Source of the DNA: Gammaproteobacteria bacterium
Lineage (GTDB): Bacteria > Pseudomonadota > Gammaproteobacteria > Pseudomonadales > Pseudomonadaceae
DNA length: 52,394 nucleotides
NCBI GenBank assembly: GCA_023475025.1
Contig: JAMCWB010000031.1
Location: 1 to 52,394 of the forward strand
Reading direction: 5' to 3'
Part shown: positions 34,406 through 42,910 of the stretch, in pieces
Layout of the letters: each line of letters opens with the position of its first letter
How positions within the stretch are numbered: the first letter of the stretch is position 1
Notes under the pieces: generated by a model
Databases searched by the model: none
The model's input: the letters and a program-made list of their open reading frames with translations, nothing else
Told to the model about the DNA's origin: nothing
Made by a program: the position numbers and the translations under genes

Positions 34406-35659
34406 TCAGTATGCGCTTGTACTCAGCTGCGGATCACGTGCTAATGGCGGCAGATCACCCTGCAGCCCCATCGCCTGGCGCATCAACCGACCCTTGATCA
34501 GGCTGTGCTGGTCAACCATATTCATGCCCGCATTGCGCAACCAGCGCAGTGGCAAGGCATCGGCGTGAAACAAGCGCTGAAAACCCTCCATCGCGACCAT
34601 CATCGCCAGATTATTGCCCATGCGCTGTCGCTCATAACGCTGCAGCACGGCCAGCTCTGCCAGTGATTCACCACGGCTGCTGGCCTGCAAGAGCACATCA
34701 GCCAGCACGGCCGCATCCAGAAAGCCCAGGTTGGCGCCCTGCCCCGCCAGCGGGTGAATACTGTGCGCCGCATCCCCCATCAGCGCCAACCCGGGCATGA
34801 CATAGGTTTTTGCATGCCGCTGGCGCAAACCGATACGCTGGCGCGGGTCTGCGGCCAGCACCCTGCCCAGTCGGTGCTCGAAGGCCTCGGCAAGGGCCTG
34901 ACAGAACCCGGCATCATCCAGCGCCATGACGGCATCAGCCGCATCCGGCAATAACGACCAGACGATTGAGCAATAGTGTCGACCGTTTCGCACTGGCAAC
35001 GGCAAGAAAGCCAGAGGGCCGGTCGGCAAAAAGCGTTGCCAGGCTGTGGCCTGATGCGGCTCTGCGGTTTCCACCGTGGTAACAATGGCGTGATGCAGGT
35101 AATCCCATTCACGCGTAGCCATACCGGCCAGCTCACGCACCCGTGAACGCGCACCGTCAGCAGCCACAATCAAGGGCGCGCGCAGGCTTTCTCCTGTTTC
35201 GAGGTTGAGCCGCCAGCCGGTGTCTTCGCGTACCAGGGTGATAACCTTGCGACCACCCAACAAGCTGATCCGGTCTGGATCAATGCTGGCCAGCAAGGCG
35301 CTCTGCACATGCCGGTTCTCGACGATATGCCCCAGCCGTGGCTCGCTCAAGGCAGCCGCTGTAAAGTCAATCTGCCCGGTGCCCTCGGCATCCCACACAT
35401 GCATCTGCTCATAGGCAAAGGCGGTGTCCGCCGGTAACTGCTGCCAGGCGCCAAGGTGGCGTAGCAGGTTTTCCGAGGCCGCACTCAGGGCGCTGACGCG
35501 GGCATCAAAGCCGGAGACCGTCGACGGCTCAGGCACCTGCCCCGGCAAGGCACTGGCATCCACCAGGGCCACACGTAAACGACTGCGCTGCAGGGCACTG
35601 GCCAAGGCGCTGCCGACCATGCCGGCACCGACAATTATCAGATCATAGTCCGGCGCCAT
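34406..35659 (-). CDS. ubiI: FAD-dependent ubiquinone-biosynthesis hydroxylase (UbiI/VisC type)
   Basis: 417-residue flavin monooxygenase of the UbiH/UbiI/UbiF family, which hydroxylates the ring of polyprenylphenol intermediates in aerobic ubiquinone synthesis. Seen: DLIIVGAGMVGSALA (FAD motif), VAADGARSRVRE and the second FAD motif GDAAHSIHPLAGQGANLG. The assignment to UbiI (C5) rather than UbiF rests on its position after ubiH and is tentative. ATG 35659 has AAGGAG five bases upstream; ATG 35677, six codons earlier, overlaps the ubiH stop. Confidence 0.85.
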   Translation of the reverse strand: MAPDYDLIIVGAGMVGSALASALQRSRLRVALVDASALPGQVPEPSTVSGFDARVSALSAASENLLRHLGAWQQLPADTAFAYEQMHVWDAEGTGQIDFTAAALSEPRLGHIVENRHVQSALLASIDPDRISLLGGRKVITLVREDTGWRLNLETGESLRAPLIVAADGARSRVRELAGMATREWDYLHHAIVTTVETAEPHQATAWQRFLPTGPLAFLPLPVRNGRHYCSIVWSLLPDAADAVMALDDAGFCQALAEAFEHRLGRVLAADPRQRIGLRQRHAKTYVMPGLALMGDAAHSIHPLAGQGANLGFLDAAVLADVLLQASSRGESLAELAVLQRYERQRMGNNLAMMVAMEGFQRLFHADALPLRWLRNAGMNMVDQHSLIKGRLMRQAMGLQGDLPPLARDPQLSTSAY

Positions 35660-35676
35660 GTGCGCTCCTTGAGTCA

Positions 35677-36867
35677 TCAGAGCTTAAGCCCCATCGCCTG
35701 ACGGGCCAGCATATGCTTGAACGGCGGCAACAGATCCAGCCCCAGAAGCCCTAGATTGCGACCAGCCGTCAACACAGGCTGGCGATTACTGAACAAGCGG
35801 GTCAAACGGTCACTGAAGGCCACCGTCAGTTGCTGATCACTCTGCTGTTGCTGCCAATAGGCCTGCAACAGCGCCAGTTCACCCGGATGCTGCCCACCAG
35901 CGGCAGCCGCCAACAGATGTTCTGCCAGTGCCATGGTATCGCGCAGCGACAGATTGAAACCCTGGCCGGCAATCGGGTGCAGGCTGTGCGCTGCGTTCCC
36001 CAGCACCACCAGGTGCGAACGCACCTGCTCGGCGGCCTCGATCAGACTGAGCGGATAGGCATGACGCTCACCGACCCGGACCAGCCCACCCAAACGATAG
36101 CCAAAGGCTTGCTGTAACTGTTGCAGGAAGGCGTTATCCGGCAGCGCCATCACCGCATCTGCCTCCTCTTCCGGCAAGGTCCAGACCAGTGCACTGCGCT
36201 GATCGCTGAGCGGCAACAAGGCCAGGGGACCACTGGGCGTAAAGCGCTCATAGGCCACACCCTGGTGCCCTTTACTACTGGTGATATTGGCAATGATCGC
36301 CGTCTGGCCATAACGGCGTTGCTGGCGATGCACATTGAGGTTATCCAGCAGAGCCGAGCGACCACCATCCGCCACCACCAGCAAATCGGCTGACAGCTTT
36401 TGCTCACCGCCCTCGCCGCTGAGGGTCAATTCATAACCCTCGGCACGGGCATCGGCGGCAACCACCTGCATCGGCGCCAGCCACTGCACCACCGAGGTAT
36501 CCAGTGCCTGCAGCAGCACCTCGCCCAACCAGGTATTTTCGACCACGTAGCCCAGTGCAGGCACACCTTCATCGCGCGCTGACAGACGCGTTATGCCCGG
36601 CTGGCCCTGATCAGAGACATGGATATGCGCAATCGGCTCAACCCGCTCGGCCAGGCGCTCCCAGATACCCAGCTGCGCCAACAGACGCGCACTGCCCTGC
36701 GACAGGGCCGTCGAGCGGGCATCGTAACTGGGCTGATAGCCACCGGCTTTGGGTGGCTGCGCCTCAATCAGGTGGATCTGCCAGCCTGCTGCCTTGGCAC
36801 CAGCCTGCAAGGCCAGCGCCAGGCTGGCGCCCACCATGCCACCGCCGACTATGCAGATGCTGCTCAC
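35677..36867 (-). CDS. ubiH: 2-octaprenyl-6-methoxyphenol hydroxylase
   Basis: 396-residue flavin monooxygenase paralogous to the next gene, with ICIVGGGMVGASLALAL, VVADGGRSALLDNL and GNAAHSLHPIAGQGFNLSLRD. The usual family box reads GDAAH; here Asn replaces Asp in GNAAH, as in several UbiH proteins. GTG start overlapping the pepP stop (GTGA), so pepP-ubiH-ubiI are translationally linked, the standard order in gammaproteobacteria. Confidence 0.9.
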   Translation of the reverse strand: MSSICIVGGGMVGASLALALQAGAKAAGWQIHLIEAQPPKAGGYQPSYDARSTALSQGSARLLAQLGIWERLAERVEPIAHIHVSDQGQPGITRLSARDEGVPALGYVVENTWLGEVLLQALDTSVVQWLAPMQVVAADARAEGYELTLSGEGGEQKLSADLLVVADGGRSALLDNLNVHRQQRRYGQTAIIANITSSKGHQGVAYERFTPSGPLALLPLSDQRSALVWTLPEEEADAVMALPDNAFLQQLQQAFGYRLGGLVRVGERHAYPLSLIEAAEQVRSHLVVLGNAAHSLHPIAGQGFNLSLRDTMALAEHLLAAAAGGQHPGELALLQAYWQQQQSDQQLTVAFSDRLTRLFSNRQPVLTAGRNLGLLGLDLLPPFKHMLARQAMGLKL

Positions 36868-38192
36868 GCGGCCACCACGGCGCCAGCCATACAGGCTTCG
36901 ACCTCATCAGCTGTGCGCGGCAAGCCCTCGGTCAGCAGCTGGTAGCCATCACGGGTGACCAGCACATCATCCTCGATACGCACGCCGATACCACGCCACT
37001 TGCGCGGCACCGCTGTGTTATCCGGCGAGATGTAAATACCCGGTTCGACCGTCATCACCATACCCGGCTCCAGCACCCGCCATTCGCCGCCGACGCGGTA
37101 ATCACCGACATCATGTACATCCATACCCAGCCAATGGCCGGCCCGGTGCATGTAAAACGGCTTGTAGGCTTCGCTGGCAATCAGTTGCTCCACATCGCCT
37201 TGCAGCAGACCCAGGTCAACCAGCCCCTGGGTAATTACCCGCACCGTTGCCTCATGGGATTCATTCCAGTGGCGCTCGGGGGCAATGGCGGCGAAGGCGG
37301 CTTCCTGGGCGGCCAGCACTATGTCATAGATGGCCCGCTGTTCGGCGGTAAAGCGTCCACTGGCCGGAAAGGTCCGCGTGATGTCGCTGGCATAGCAATC
37401 CAGCTCGCAACCGGCATCGATCAATACCAGGTCGCCATCACGCAGTTGCCGGGTATTTTCGGTGTAGTGCAGGATGCAGGCGTTGCGCCCGGAGGCCACA
37501 ATCGAGGCATAGGCCGGCGAGCGGCTGCCGTGGCGCATGAAGGTATGCTGCAACTCGGCTTCCAGTTGATATTCGTACATACCCGGGCGACAGATCTGCA
37601 TGGTGCGGATGTGCGCCTCGACGGAAATCTGTGCCGCCGCCTGCATCACCTTGATTTCATTTGCGCTCTTGTACAGGCGCATGTCGTGCAGCAGGTGATC
37701 CAGCGCAACGAACTCATTGGGTGGCTGGGCACCCAGGCGCGCCTTGCTGCGAATGGTATTGATCCAGCCGGTCAGGCGGCGATCGAATTCCGCATTGGCG
37801 CCCATGGCGTAATACACCCGTTCACGCCCTTCAATCAGGCCAGGCAGGATGTCATCGATGTCATTGATCGGAAAGGCATCGTCAGCGCCGTACTCGGCCA
37901 CTGCACCATCCTGACCGGCCCGATAGCCGTCCCAGAGTTCACGCTCGACATCTTTTTCCCGACAGAAGAGCACGTACTCGCCATGCTCGCGACCCGGCAG
38001 CAGGACAGCTACCGCTTCCGGCTCGGGAAACCCCGTCATGTACTGGAAGTCGCTGTCCTGGCGGTAGTTGTGCTCAACATCGCGATTACGGATATAGACC
38101 TGCGCAGCCGGCAAGATGGCTATGCTGTTTGGCACCATTTGCGCCATCAGAGCCTTGCGTCGACGACTGAATTCCTGCTTGCTGATTTGCAT
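36864..38192 (-). CDS. pepP: Xaa-Pro aminopeptidase P
   Basis: 442-residue dimanganese aminopeptidase that removes an N-terminal residue before proline. The metal ligands of the pita-bread fold are visible: the two Asp in LIDAGCELDCYASDITRTF, the His in GHWLGMDVHDVG, Glu in MVMTVEPGIYIS and Glu in GIGVRIEDDVLVT. ATG 38192 begins MQISKQEFSRRR, the usual family start. It stands 17 bases after the ygfB-like gene. Confidence 0.94.
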   Translation of the reverse strand: MQISKQEFSRRRKALMAQMVPNSIAILPAAQVYIRNRDVEHNYRQDSDFQYMTGFPEPEAVAVLLPGREHGEYVLFCREKDVERELWDGYRAGQDGAVAEYGADDAFPINDIDDILPGLIEGRERVYYAMGANAEFDRRLTGWINTIRSKARLGAQPPNEFVALDHLLHDMRLYKSANEIKVMQAAAQISVEAHIRTMQICRPGMYEYQLEAELQHTFMRHGSRSPAYASIVASGRNACILHYTENTRQLRDGDLVLIDAGCELDCYASDITRTFPASGRFTAEQRAIYDIVLAAQEAAFAAIAPERHWNESHEATVRVITQGLVDLGLLQGDVEQLIASEAYKPFYMHRAGHWLGMDVHDVGDYRVGGEWRVLEPGMVMTVEPGIYISPDNTAVPRKWRGIGVRIEDDVLVTRDGYQLLTEGLPRTADEVEACMAGAVVAA

Positions 38193-38209
38193 GCGTACCT
38201 CGGTTTGTC

Positions 38210-38782
38210 TCAATGCAGTGCGGCGGGCGGTTCGGGCTGACCCTTGTCGGCAGGCTGGCACTCGCTGAACAGCAACAAGGTAGCCATGCGCACATATTCC
38301 ATGACTTCCATGTAATCGCTTTCATTGGCTTCGCTGTCGTCTGCCTCGGCCTGGATCTGGGCAATAGCAGCGAAGTCATGCAACACGCCGCTGGCTTCCT
38401 CACTTAACTCTGCCTCACGCTCAACCAGGCCAAAGCCGCCCAGAAAGCCGCTGCACCACTGCCCCAGCGACTGACTTCGCAGTGCGATGGGAGCGTCATC
38501 ATCGGGTAGTAACAGGGTAATCTCAAAGCCGCTGTCTGTCAGTTGCGCCAGCGTGGCATCATGTAACTGGATCAGCATGACCTTGCCCGGCTCGGCCAGG
38601 CCGGCACGGCCATCGAGCAGCTCTTGCGCCACCCGCAACCAGCTCGCATGATCCAGTCGGGTTCCGGCCGCCAGGCGACCAACCAGGTGGCCGTGCAGCT
38701 CGGCCGGGTGACCAACTGCAGCCAGATCATTGCAGAGTTCGGCATAACGGTCATACTCGTAAACGGCGGGCATTAGTGCCAT
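38210..38782 (-). CDS. UPF0149 (YgfB) family protein
   Basis: 190 residues of the YgfB/YecA-like UPF0149 family. Visible are ELHGHLVGRLAAG near the N terminus, QWCSGFLGGFGLV, and the acidic tail region with NESDYMEVMEYVRMATLLL. Its biochemical function is not settled in the family; it always travels with pepP-ubiH-ubiI. Start: ATG 38782 (MALMPAVYEYDRY) or ATG 38773; the ribosome site does not decide. It is divergent from the zapB-like gene. Confidence 0.87.
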   Translation of the reverse strand: MALMPAVYEYDRYAELCNDLAAVGHPAELHGHLVGRLAAGTRLDHASWLRVAQELLDGRAGLAEPGKVMLIQLHDATLAQLTDSGFEITLLLPDDDAPIALRSQSLGQWCSGFLGGFGLVEREAELSEEASGVLHDFAAIAQIQAEADDSEANESDYMEVMEYVRMATLLLFSECQPADKGQPEPPAALH

Positions 38783-38870
38783 AGATGCGGGCCTCTCATT
38801 GCCGGATGCATGGATAGGTGGATATTCTATAGGTCTGCCTGAACAAATGGCCAATTCCAGGGAAAACAAG

Positions 38871-39089
38871 ATGGCGCCAACCGATCAACCGGATATCAAC
38901 ACGCTGACCCAGCGGGTGAATGAGCTGATTACGCTCTGTGAGCGCCTGCAACAGCAGAACCAGCACCTGCTGACGCAGGAGCGCAGTTGGCGTGAAGAGC
39001 GTTTACAACTGATTGAAAAGAACGATTTGGCGCGCCAGAAGGTCGAAGCCATGATTCTTCGTCTGAAATCTCTGGAGCATGATGCATGA
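38871..39089 (+). CDS. Short coiled-coil protein, TIGR02449/ZapB-like
   Basis: 72 residues, nearly all predicted coiled coil (INTLTQRVNELITLCERL and onward, with heptad leucines). Matches the small TIGR02449 family found immediately before zapA in Pseudomonas and relatives, so a role in Z-ring organisation is likely but inferred. ATG 38871 has GGGAAAA in front. It overlaps zapA by four bases (ATGA), so synthesis is coupled. Confidence 0.85.
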   Translation: MAPTDQPDINTLTQRVNELITLCERLQQQNQHLLTQERSWREERLQLIEKNDLARQKVEAMILRLKSLEHDA

Positions 39090-39388
39090 GCGAGCCACAA
39101 AGCGTAACCCTGTACATCCTTGACAAGGAGTACCGTGTCAGCTGCCCACCGGAAGAGCGCGGCAACCTGGAGCAGGCGGCACGACACCTGGACCAGACCA
39201 TGCGCGACATCCGCAACAGCGGCAAAGTCGTGGGTGTGGAACGCATCGCCGTGATGGCTGCCCTGAATATCAGCCACGATATGCTCACCGGCGGGCGGCA
39301 AAAGGATGGCGAGTTGAACAGCCAGCAACAACAGATCAGCGAACTGGTCAGCCGACTGGACCAGGCGCTGGCCCGCCATCAAGCCTGA
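39086..39388 (+). CDS. zapA: Cell division protein ZapA
   Basis: 100-residue FtsZ-bundling protein. N-terminal beta domain VTLYILDKEYRVSCPPEER, then helices RHLDQTMRDIRNSGKVVGVERIAVMAALNI and a C-terminal coiled coil rich in Gln. It sits between the zapB-like gene and 6S RNA, the conserved gammaproteobacterial arrangement. Confidence 0.93.
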   Translation: MSEPQSVTLYILDKEYRVSCPPEERGNLEQAARHLDQTMRDIRNSGKVVGVERIAVMAALNISHDMLTGGRQKDGELNSQQQQISELVSRLDQALARHQA

Positions 39389-39429
39389 CAGCTACATGAA
39401 TCCTGAATGAATATGCTGTACAGTAGTAA

Positions 39430-39608
39430 CCGTCCCTGGGGTGTTTGCCAGCTGGAGATGTCCCTGAGCCGATACTTCTGTACCAGGGGGCTGCTTGCCA
39501 AAGCCAGTGTGCATGTCCGCATGACGGAAAGCCTTAGGCCTGGCGGCATCCTCCGCCTTGAACTTTCGGGTTCAAGGGCTAACCCGGCAGCGGCACTCCC
39601 GGGGACTC
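39430..39608 (+). ncRNA. ssrS: 6S RNA
   Basis: About 180 bases between zapA and fthC. Recognised from segments shared with Pseudomonas 6S RNA: ATGTCCCTGAGCCGATA, TGTGCATGTCCGCA, ACGGAAAGCCTTAGG and CCTTGAACTTTCGGGTTCAA. The ends CCCTGGGG and CCCGGGG close a long imperfect stem. It binds sigma-70 RNA polymerase in stationary phase and is a template for short product RNAs. Ends are estimated to within about five bases. Processing from a zapA-read-through or own transcript, and co-transcription with fthC, are usual. Confidence 0.92.
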
Positions 39609-39612
39609 ATTC

Positions 39613-40230
39613 ATGACCCGCGGCCAATGGCGCCGCGAGTTACGCCAACGACGGCGTCGCCTGAGCAAGGCACAACAAGCCCTTGCCAGTCGCAAGCTGT
39701 GCCGTCGCATCGCTCAATTACCCATCTTCTGGCGCAGCCAGCACATCGGCCTGTATCTGGCCAATGATGGTGAAATCGATCCTTCTCCCCTGCTTAGACT
39801 GGCCCAGCGTCGGGGCAAGCACTGCTACCTGCCGGTTGTCAGTGGTAGTTGGCCGCGCCAGCAAATGCGCCTGCAGCGCCTGCAGCCCGGGCAGCGCTGG
39901 ATAAAGAACCGTTTTGGTATCAGTGAACCGGTGCCGGACGCACGCAGGCAGGTAAAAGCCTGGCAGCTCGATCTATTGCTGCTGCCACTGGTCGGCTTTG
40001 ACCGCCGGGGCAATCGACTGGGGATGGGGGGCGGCTTCTATGACCGCTGCCTGGCCTACAGGCAACGACGCTCTACCTGGATACGACCGCAACTGATCGG
40101 GCTGGCGCACCAGTGTCAGCAAGTCGAGGCATTGCCGGTAGCCAGCTGGGATATTCCGCTCAACGGCATCATTACCGATACCAGTAGCCTGCTACTGCAC
40201 TCAGGGCTGAGCGCTGATAGTCGGCGGTGA
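39613..40230 (+). CDS. fthC: 5-formyltetrahydrofolate cyclo-ligase
   Basis: 205 residues (YgfA/FthC). Converts 5-formyl-THF to 5,10-methenyl-THF with ATP. Seen: basic N terminus RRELRQRRRRLS, IGLYLANDGEIDPSPLL and the signature GNRLGMGGGFYDRCL near residue 135. Immediately downstream of 6S RNA, the conserved pairing. Its last 30 bases overlap a small gene on the other strand. Confidence 0.94.
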   Translation: MTRGQWRRELRQRRRRLSKAQQALASRKLCRRIAQLPIFWRSQHIGLYLANDGEIDPSPLLRLAQRRGKHCYLPVVSGSWPRQQMRLQRLQPGQRWIKNRFGISEPVPDARRQVKAWQLDLLLLPLVGFDRRGNRLGMGGGFYDRCLAYRQRRSTWIRPQLIGLAHQCQQVEALPVASWDIPLNGIITDTSSLLLHSGLSADSRR

Positions 40231-40329
40231 GTCGTTACGCTCCAGCATGCTCTGGGTATAACCCGTTGTTACCACCCCCAAGGTAAATACAATAACGAGA
40301 ATCCACATGGGATCCGGTTTACGACGCAT
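40201..40329 (-). CDS. 42-residue single-span membrane peptide
   Basis: Found by reading the minus strand by hand: ATG 40329 to TGA 40201, with GGAGAGG six bases upstream. It has a basic start (MRRKPDP), one membrane segment WILVIVFTLGVVTTGYTQ, then a polar tail SMLERNDSPPTISAQP. The positive-inside rule puts the C terminus in the periplasm. I believe similar short proteins stand after fthC in other Pseudomonas, but I could not check. Its last ten codons lie antisense to the end of fthC. Function unknown. Confidence 0.72.
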   Translation of the reverse strand: MRRKPDPMWILVIVFTLGVVTTGYTQSMLERNDSPPTISAQP

Positions 40330-40522
40330 CGCTGCCTCTCCTTTTTTATACTGATGGGCAATCTTCTTGTGTATGCAGATAGCGCGCCAAGCTACACTTC
40401 AGCCAAATCGCTGACCAGCCAACCCCCGGCAAGGCCCAGCGCACTCGACGCAACTTTCATGAAACACACTGTTTAGATCATGCAACAACCTATGTCAAAT
40501 ACTGCTAGAGGAACTCACCTGA

Positions 40523-40993
40523 ATGGGCTGCTGGCTGCTGAAATCCGAACCTGATACGTTTTCCATTGACGACCTGCAGCAACAAGGCCAAGCCCCCTGG
40601 GACGGCGTGCGCAACTATCAGGCCAGGAATTTCATTGCCCGCATGCAACCTGGCGACCTCTTCCTGTTCTACCATTCCAGCTGCACGCCACCTGGCGTCG
40701 CCGGCTGCGGTGAAATCATCTCTACTGCCTATCCGGACCGCAGTGCACTGGACCCGAACAGCCCGACTTTTGACCCCCGCGCCAGTGAAGACAAGTTGCC
40801 TTGGCTTTGTGTAGACGTGCGCTGGCGCGAAAAGTTTCCCCGTTTTGTGTCACTGAGCGCACTGAAAGCGTGCAACCCGCTTCAGCATCTGCCCTTGCTC
40901 AAACGTGGCAACCGGCTCTCGGTGATGCCATTGAGTGATAATGACTTTAATCAAATAGTCGAACTGGCCAACGGCAGAACCAGCGCCTGGTAG
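40523..40993 (+). CDS. EVE domain protein
   Basis: 156-residue single EVE domain, a PUA-like fold thought to bind modified bases or RNA. Typical phrases are CWLLKSEPDTFSIDDL, WDGVRNYQARNFIARMQPGD, FYHSSCTPPGVAGCGEI and DVRWREKFPRFVSLSALK. Stand-alone housekeeping-like copies such as this one are widespread beside fthC in Pseudomonas; fusions to restriction or defence domains are not present here. Its 190-base upstream region shows nothing firm. Confidence 0.9.
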   Translation: MGCWLLKSEPDTFSIDDLQQQGQAPWDGVRNYQARNFIARMQPGDLFLFYHSSCTPPGVAGCGEIISTAYPDRSALDPNSPTFDPRASEDKLPWLCVDVRWREKFPRFVSLSALKACNPLQHLPLLKRGNRLSVMPLSDNDFNQIVELANGRTSAW

Positions 40994-41058
40994 CCGTGCA
41001 GTGCTGGCATGCAGACCAGCGATGTGCTATCACGTAAGCAGTCATCTTGAGGCCAACC

Positions 41059-42909
41059 ATGCTATCTCGCATCGCTGCACGTAATCCGGGCTTTTCCCGG
41101 GTGCTGATTGCCACCCTGTGCGGGCTGCTGATCGCTGCCAACTTACTGATCTGGCAGGCGCTGACCAATGCAGAAAAGCAGCAAGCCATGTCACGCCTGC
41201 AATTGGAAACCCAGGCACTGGCCCTACAGCTGGAAGCCCGCTTCGACAGCCAGGCCAGCAGCCTGCGTCGCCTGGCAGCACGCTGGCCCTACCACCACGA
41301 CAATTACCAGCAATGGCTGCTGGATGTTGAGCGCCTGCTTGAGGATGTCGGTAACTATCAGGCAATCGAGTGGCTGGATGCCAACTACCGCATGCAATGG
41401 ATCGAGCCCCTGGCCGGCAATGAAGCCGTGGTCGGCTTCACCTACCCACTGGACCACCCGAACTACCCTTTCCTTGAGCGTGTACGCCAATCCGGCCACC
41501 CTCAACTGAGTGACAACTTCGAGCTGCAACAAGGCGGCCCCGGCCTCGCCTATTACGTGCCGGTCTACCGTGAGGTAGACGGCGAGAGCCGTTTCGATGG
41601 CTTTCTGTTGGCTATCTTCCGTGTCGAGGTACTACTCGAGGACTTGCTGCGTGACCTGGCTGAGGAGCGCCTGAGCCTGGTGTTCTATGACCAGCGTGGC
41701 GAATTCTTCAGTCGCCAGCGCAGTGACGCACTGGCACTGGACTGGGCGGTGGAAAGCCCGGTGACGCTCGGCGACAACCGGGGTTTTATCCTGCGTAGCC
41801 AACCCACCCTGCAACTCAAACAGGAAACCACCACCGACTTGCCAGCAATGATTCTGGCCGCCGGCTTGCTGGCGAGCATCAGTTTGTGCCTGGTGCTGTG
41901 GCTGGCTCTGCTCAGCGCGCAGCGCTCCAGCGAGCTCAAACAAAGCAACCATAGCCTGCAACGTGAGATTGTGCGGCGCCAGGCCACCGAAGACCGCATG
42001 CAACAGCAGTCAGCACGCCTGAAACTGATCCTCGATCTGACCGATCACAGCCATGACGCCCTGTTCATCATTGGTCTTGAGCCACAGGAGCTCATCTACA
42101 TGAACCGCGCTTGCTGGCAGACCCTGGGCTATTCACAGAAAGAACTGGACGGCATTCTGTCGATTTCGCCAGAAGATATCATGCCGGATTACCGCTCCTG
42201 GTCTGAGCTGCTGCTGCAGCAAGTTGAATCAAAGGGCAATGCCATCTATCAGCAGCACGCGCGCCATCGCAATGGCGAGCTGATACCCATGGAAATCAGT
42301 GTCAGCTACATGCAGCGCTATGGCCGAGACCATTTGATCTGCGTCGGCCGCAACAACAGTGAACAATTGGCGGCCACCCACCGACTCGAAGCCCTGTCCA
42401 ACCAGGATGGTCTCACCGGCCTGTTCAACCGTCGCTACTTTGATCAGACCCTGACCAGCGAGTGGCGGCGCATGCGGCGCAGTAGTGAACCTATCGGCCT
42501 GCTGATGCTGGACGTTGACCATTTCAAACCCTTCAATGACCGCCTTGGCCATCAGGCCGGGGACGAGGCCCTGAAACAGCTGGCCGGGGCATTGCGTGCG
42601 AGCCTGCTACGTGAAGGCGACTGCGCCTGTCGCTACGGCGGTGAAGAGTTTGCTGTGATACTGCCCGGTGCCGACCTGGCTCAGTGCGAACGGGTGGCTG
42701 CACACCTGCACCAGGCGGTGGCTGAGCTCAAGATAAGCCATCCGCTGGAAGGGATTGAGTTTTTGACCATCAGTATTGGTGCGGCCAGCCTGGTGCCCGA
42801 TGCGGGCAAGCAGCCCAGCGACCTGATCCAGGTCGCCGACCGCATGCTCTATCTGGCCAAAAGTTCAGGCCGCAACCGCACCTGCAGCGACGACCAGCCC
42901 ATCACCTGA
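41059..42909 (+). CDS. CHASE-PAS-GGEEF membrane diguanylate cyclase
   Basis: 616 residues: a transmembrane helix (about 13-32), a periplasmic CHASE-like sensor (about 45-240), a second helix (about 260-285), a short coiled coil, PAS (about 320-430), then GGDEF (about 450-612). The active site is GGEEF at 527-531, and an I-site REGD lies five residues before RYGGEEF, so it should make cyclic-di-GMP under product inhibition. The ligand is unknown. ATG 41059 follows GAGG; a TTG at 41047 is less likely. Convergent with ilvA, one base apart. Confidence 0.88.
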   Translation: MLSRIAARNPGFSRVLIATLCGLLIAANLLIWQALTNAEKQQAMSRLQLETQALALQLEARFDSQASSLRRLAARWPYHHDNYQQWLLDVERLLEDVGNYQAIEWLDANYRMQWIEPLAGNEAVVGFTYPLDHPNYPFLERVRQSGHPQLSDNFELQQGGPGLAYYVPVYREVDGESRFDGFLLAIFRVEVLLEDLLRDLAEERLSLVFYDQRGEFFSRQRSDALALDWAVESPVTLGDNRGFILRSQPTLQLKQETTTDLPAMILAAGLLASISLCLVLWLALLSAQRSSELKQSNHSLQREIVRRQATEDRMQQQSARLKLILDLTDHSHDALFIIGLEPQELIYMNRACWQTLGYSQKELDGILSISPEDIMPDYRSWSELLLQQVESKGNAIYQQHARHRNGELIPMEISVSYMQRYGRDHLICVGRNNSEQLAATHRLEALSNQDGLTGLFNRRYFDQTLTSEWRRMRRSSEPIGLLMLDVDHFKPFNDRLGHQAGDEALKQLAGALRASLLREGDCACRYGGEEFAVILPGADLAQCERVAAHLHQAVAELKISHPLEGIEFLTISIGAASLVPDAGKQPSDLIQVADRMLYLAKSSGRNRTCSDDQPIT

Positions 42910-42910
42910 A

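Noticed and set aside
36504..38240. 578-codon open frame antisense to ubiH and pepP
   Set aside because: Shadow of two certain genes; no recognisable domain and no ribosome site.
39407..39767. Two short open frames between zapA and fthC
   Set aside because: They fall within 6S RNA and the start of fthC; the conserved RNA explains the sequence.
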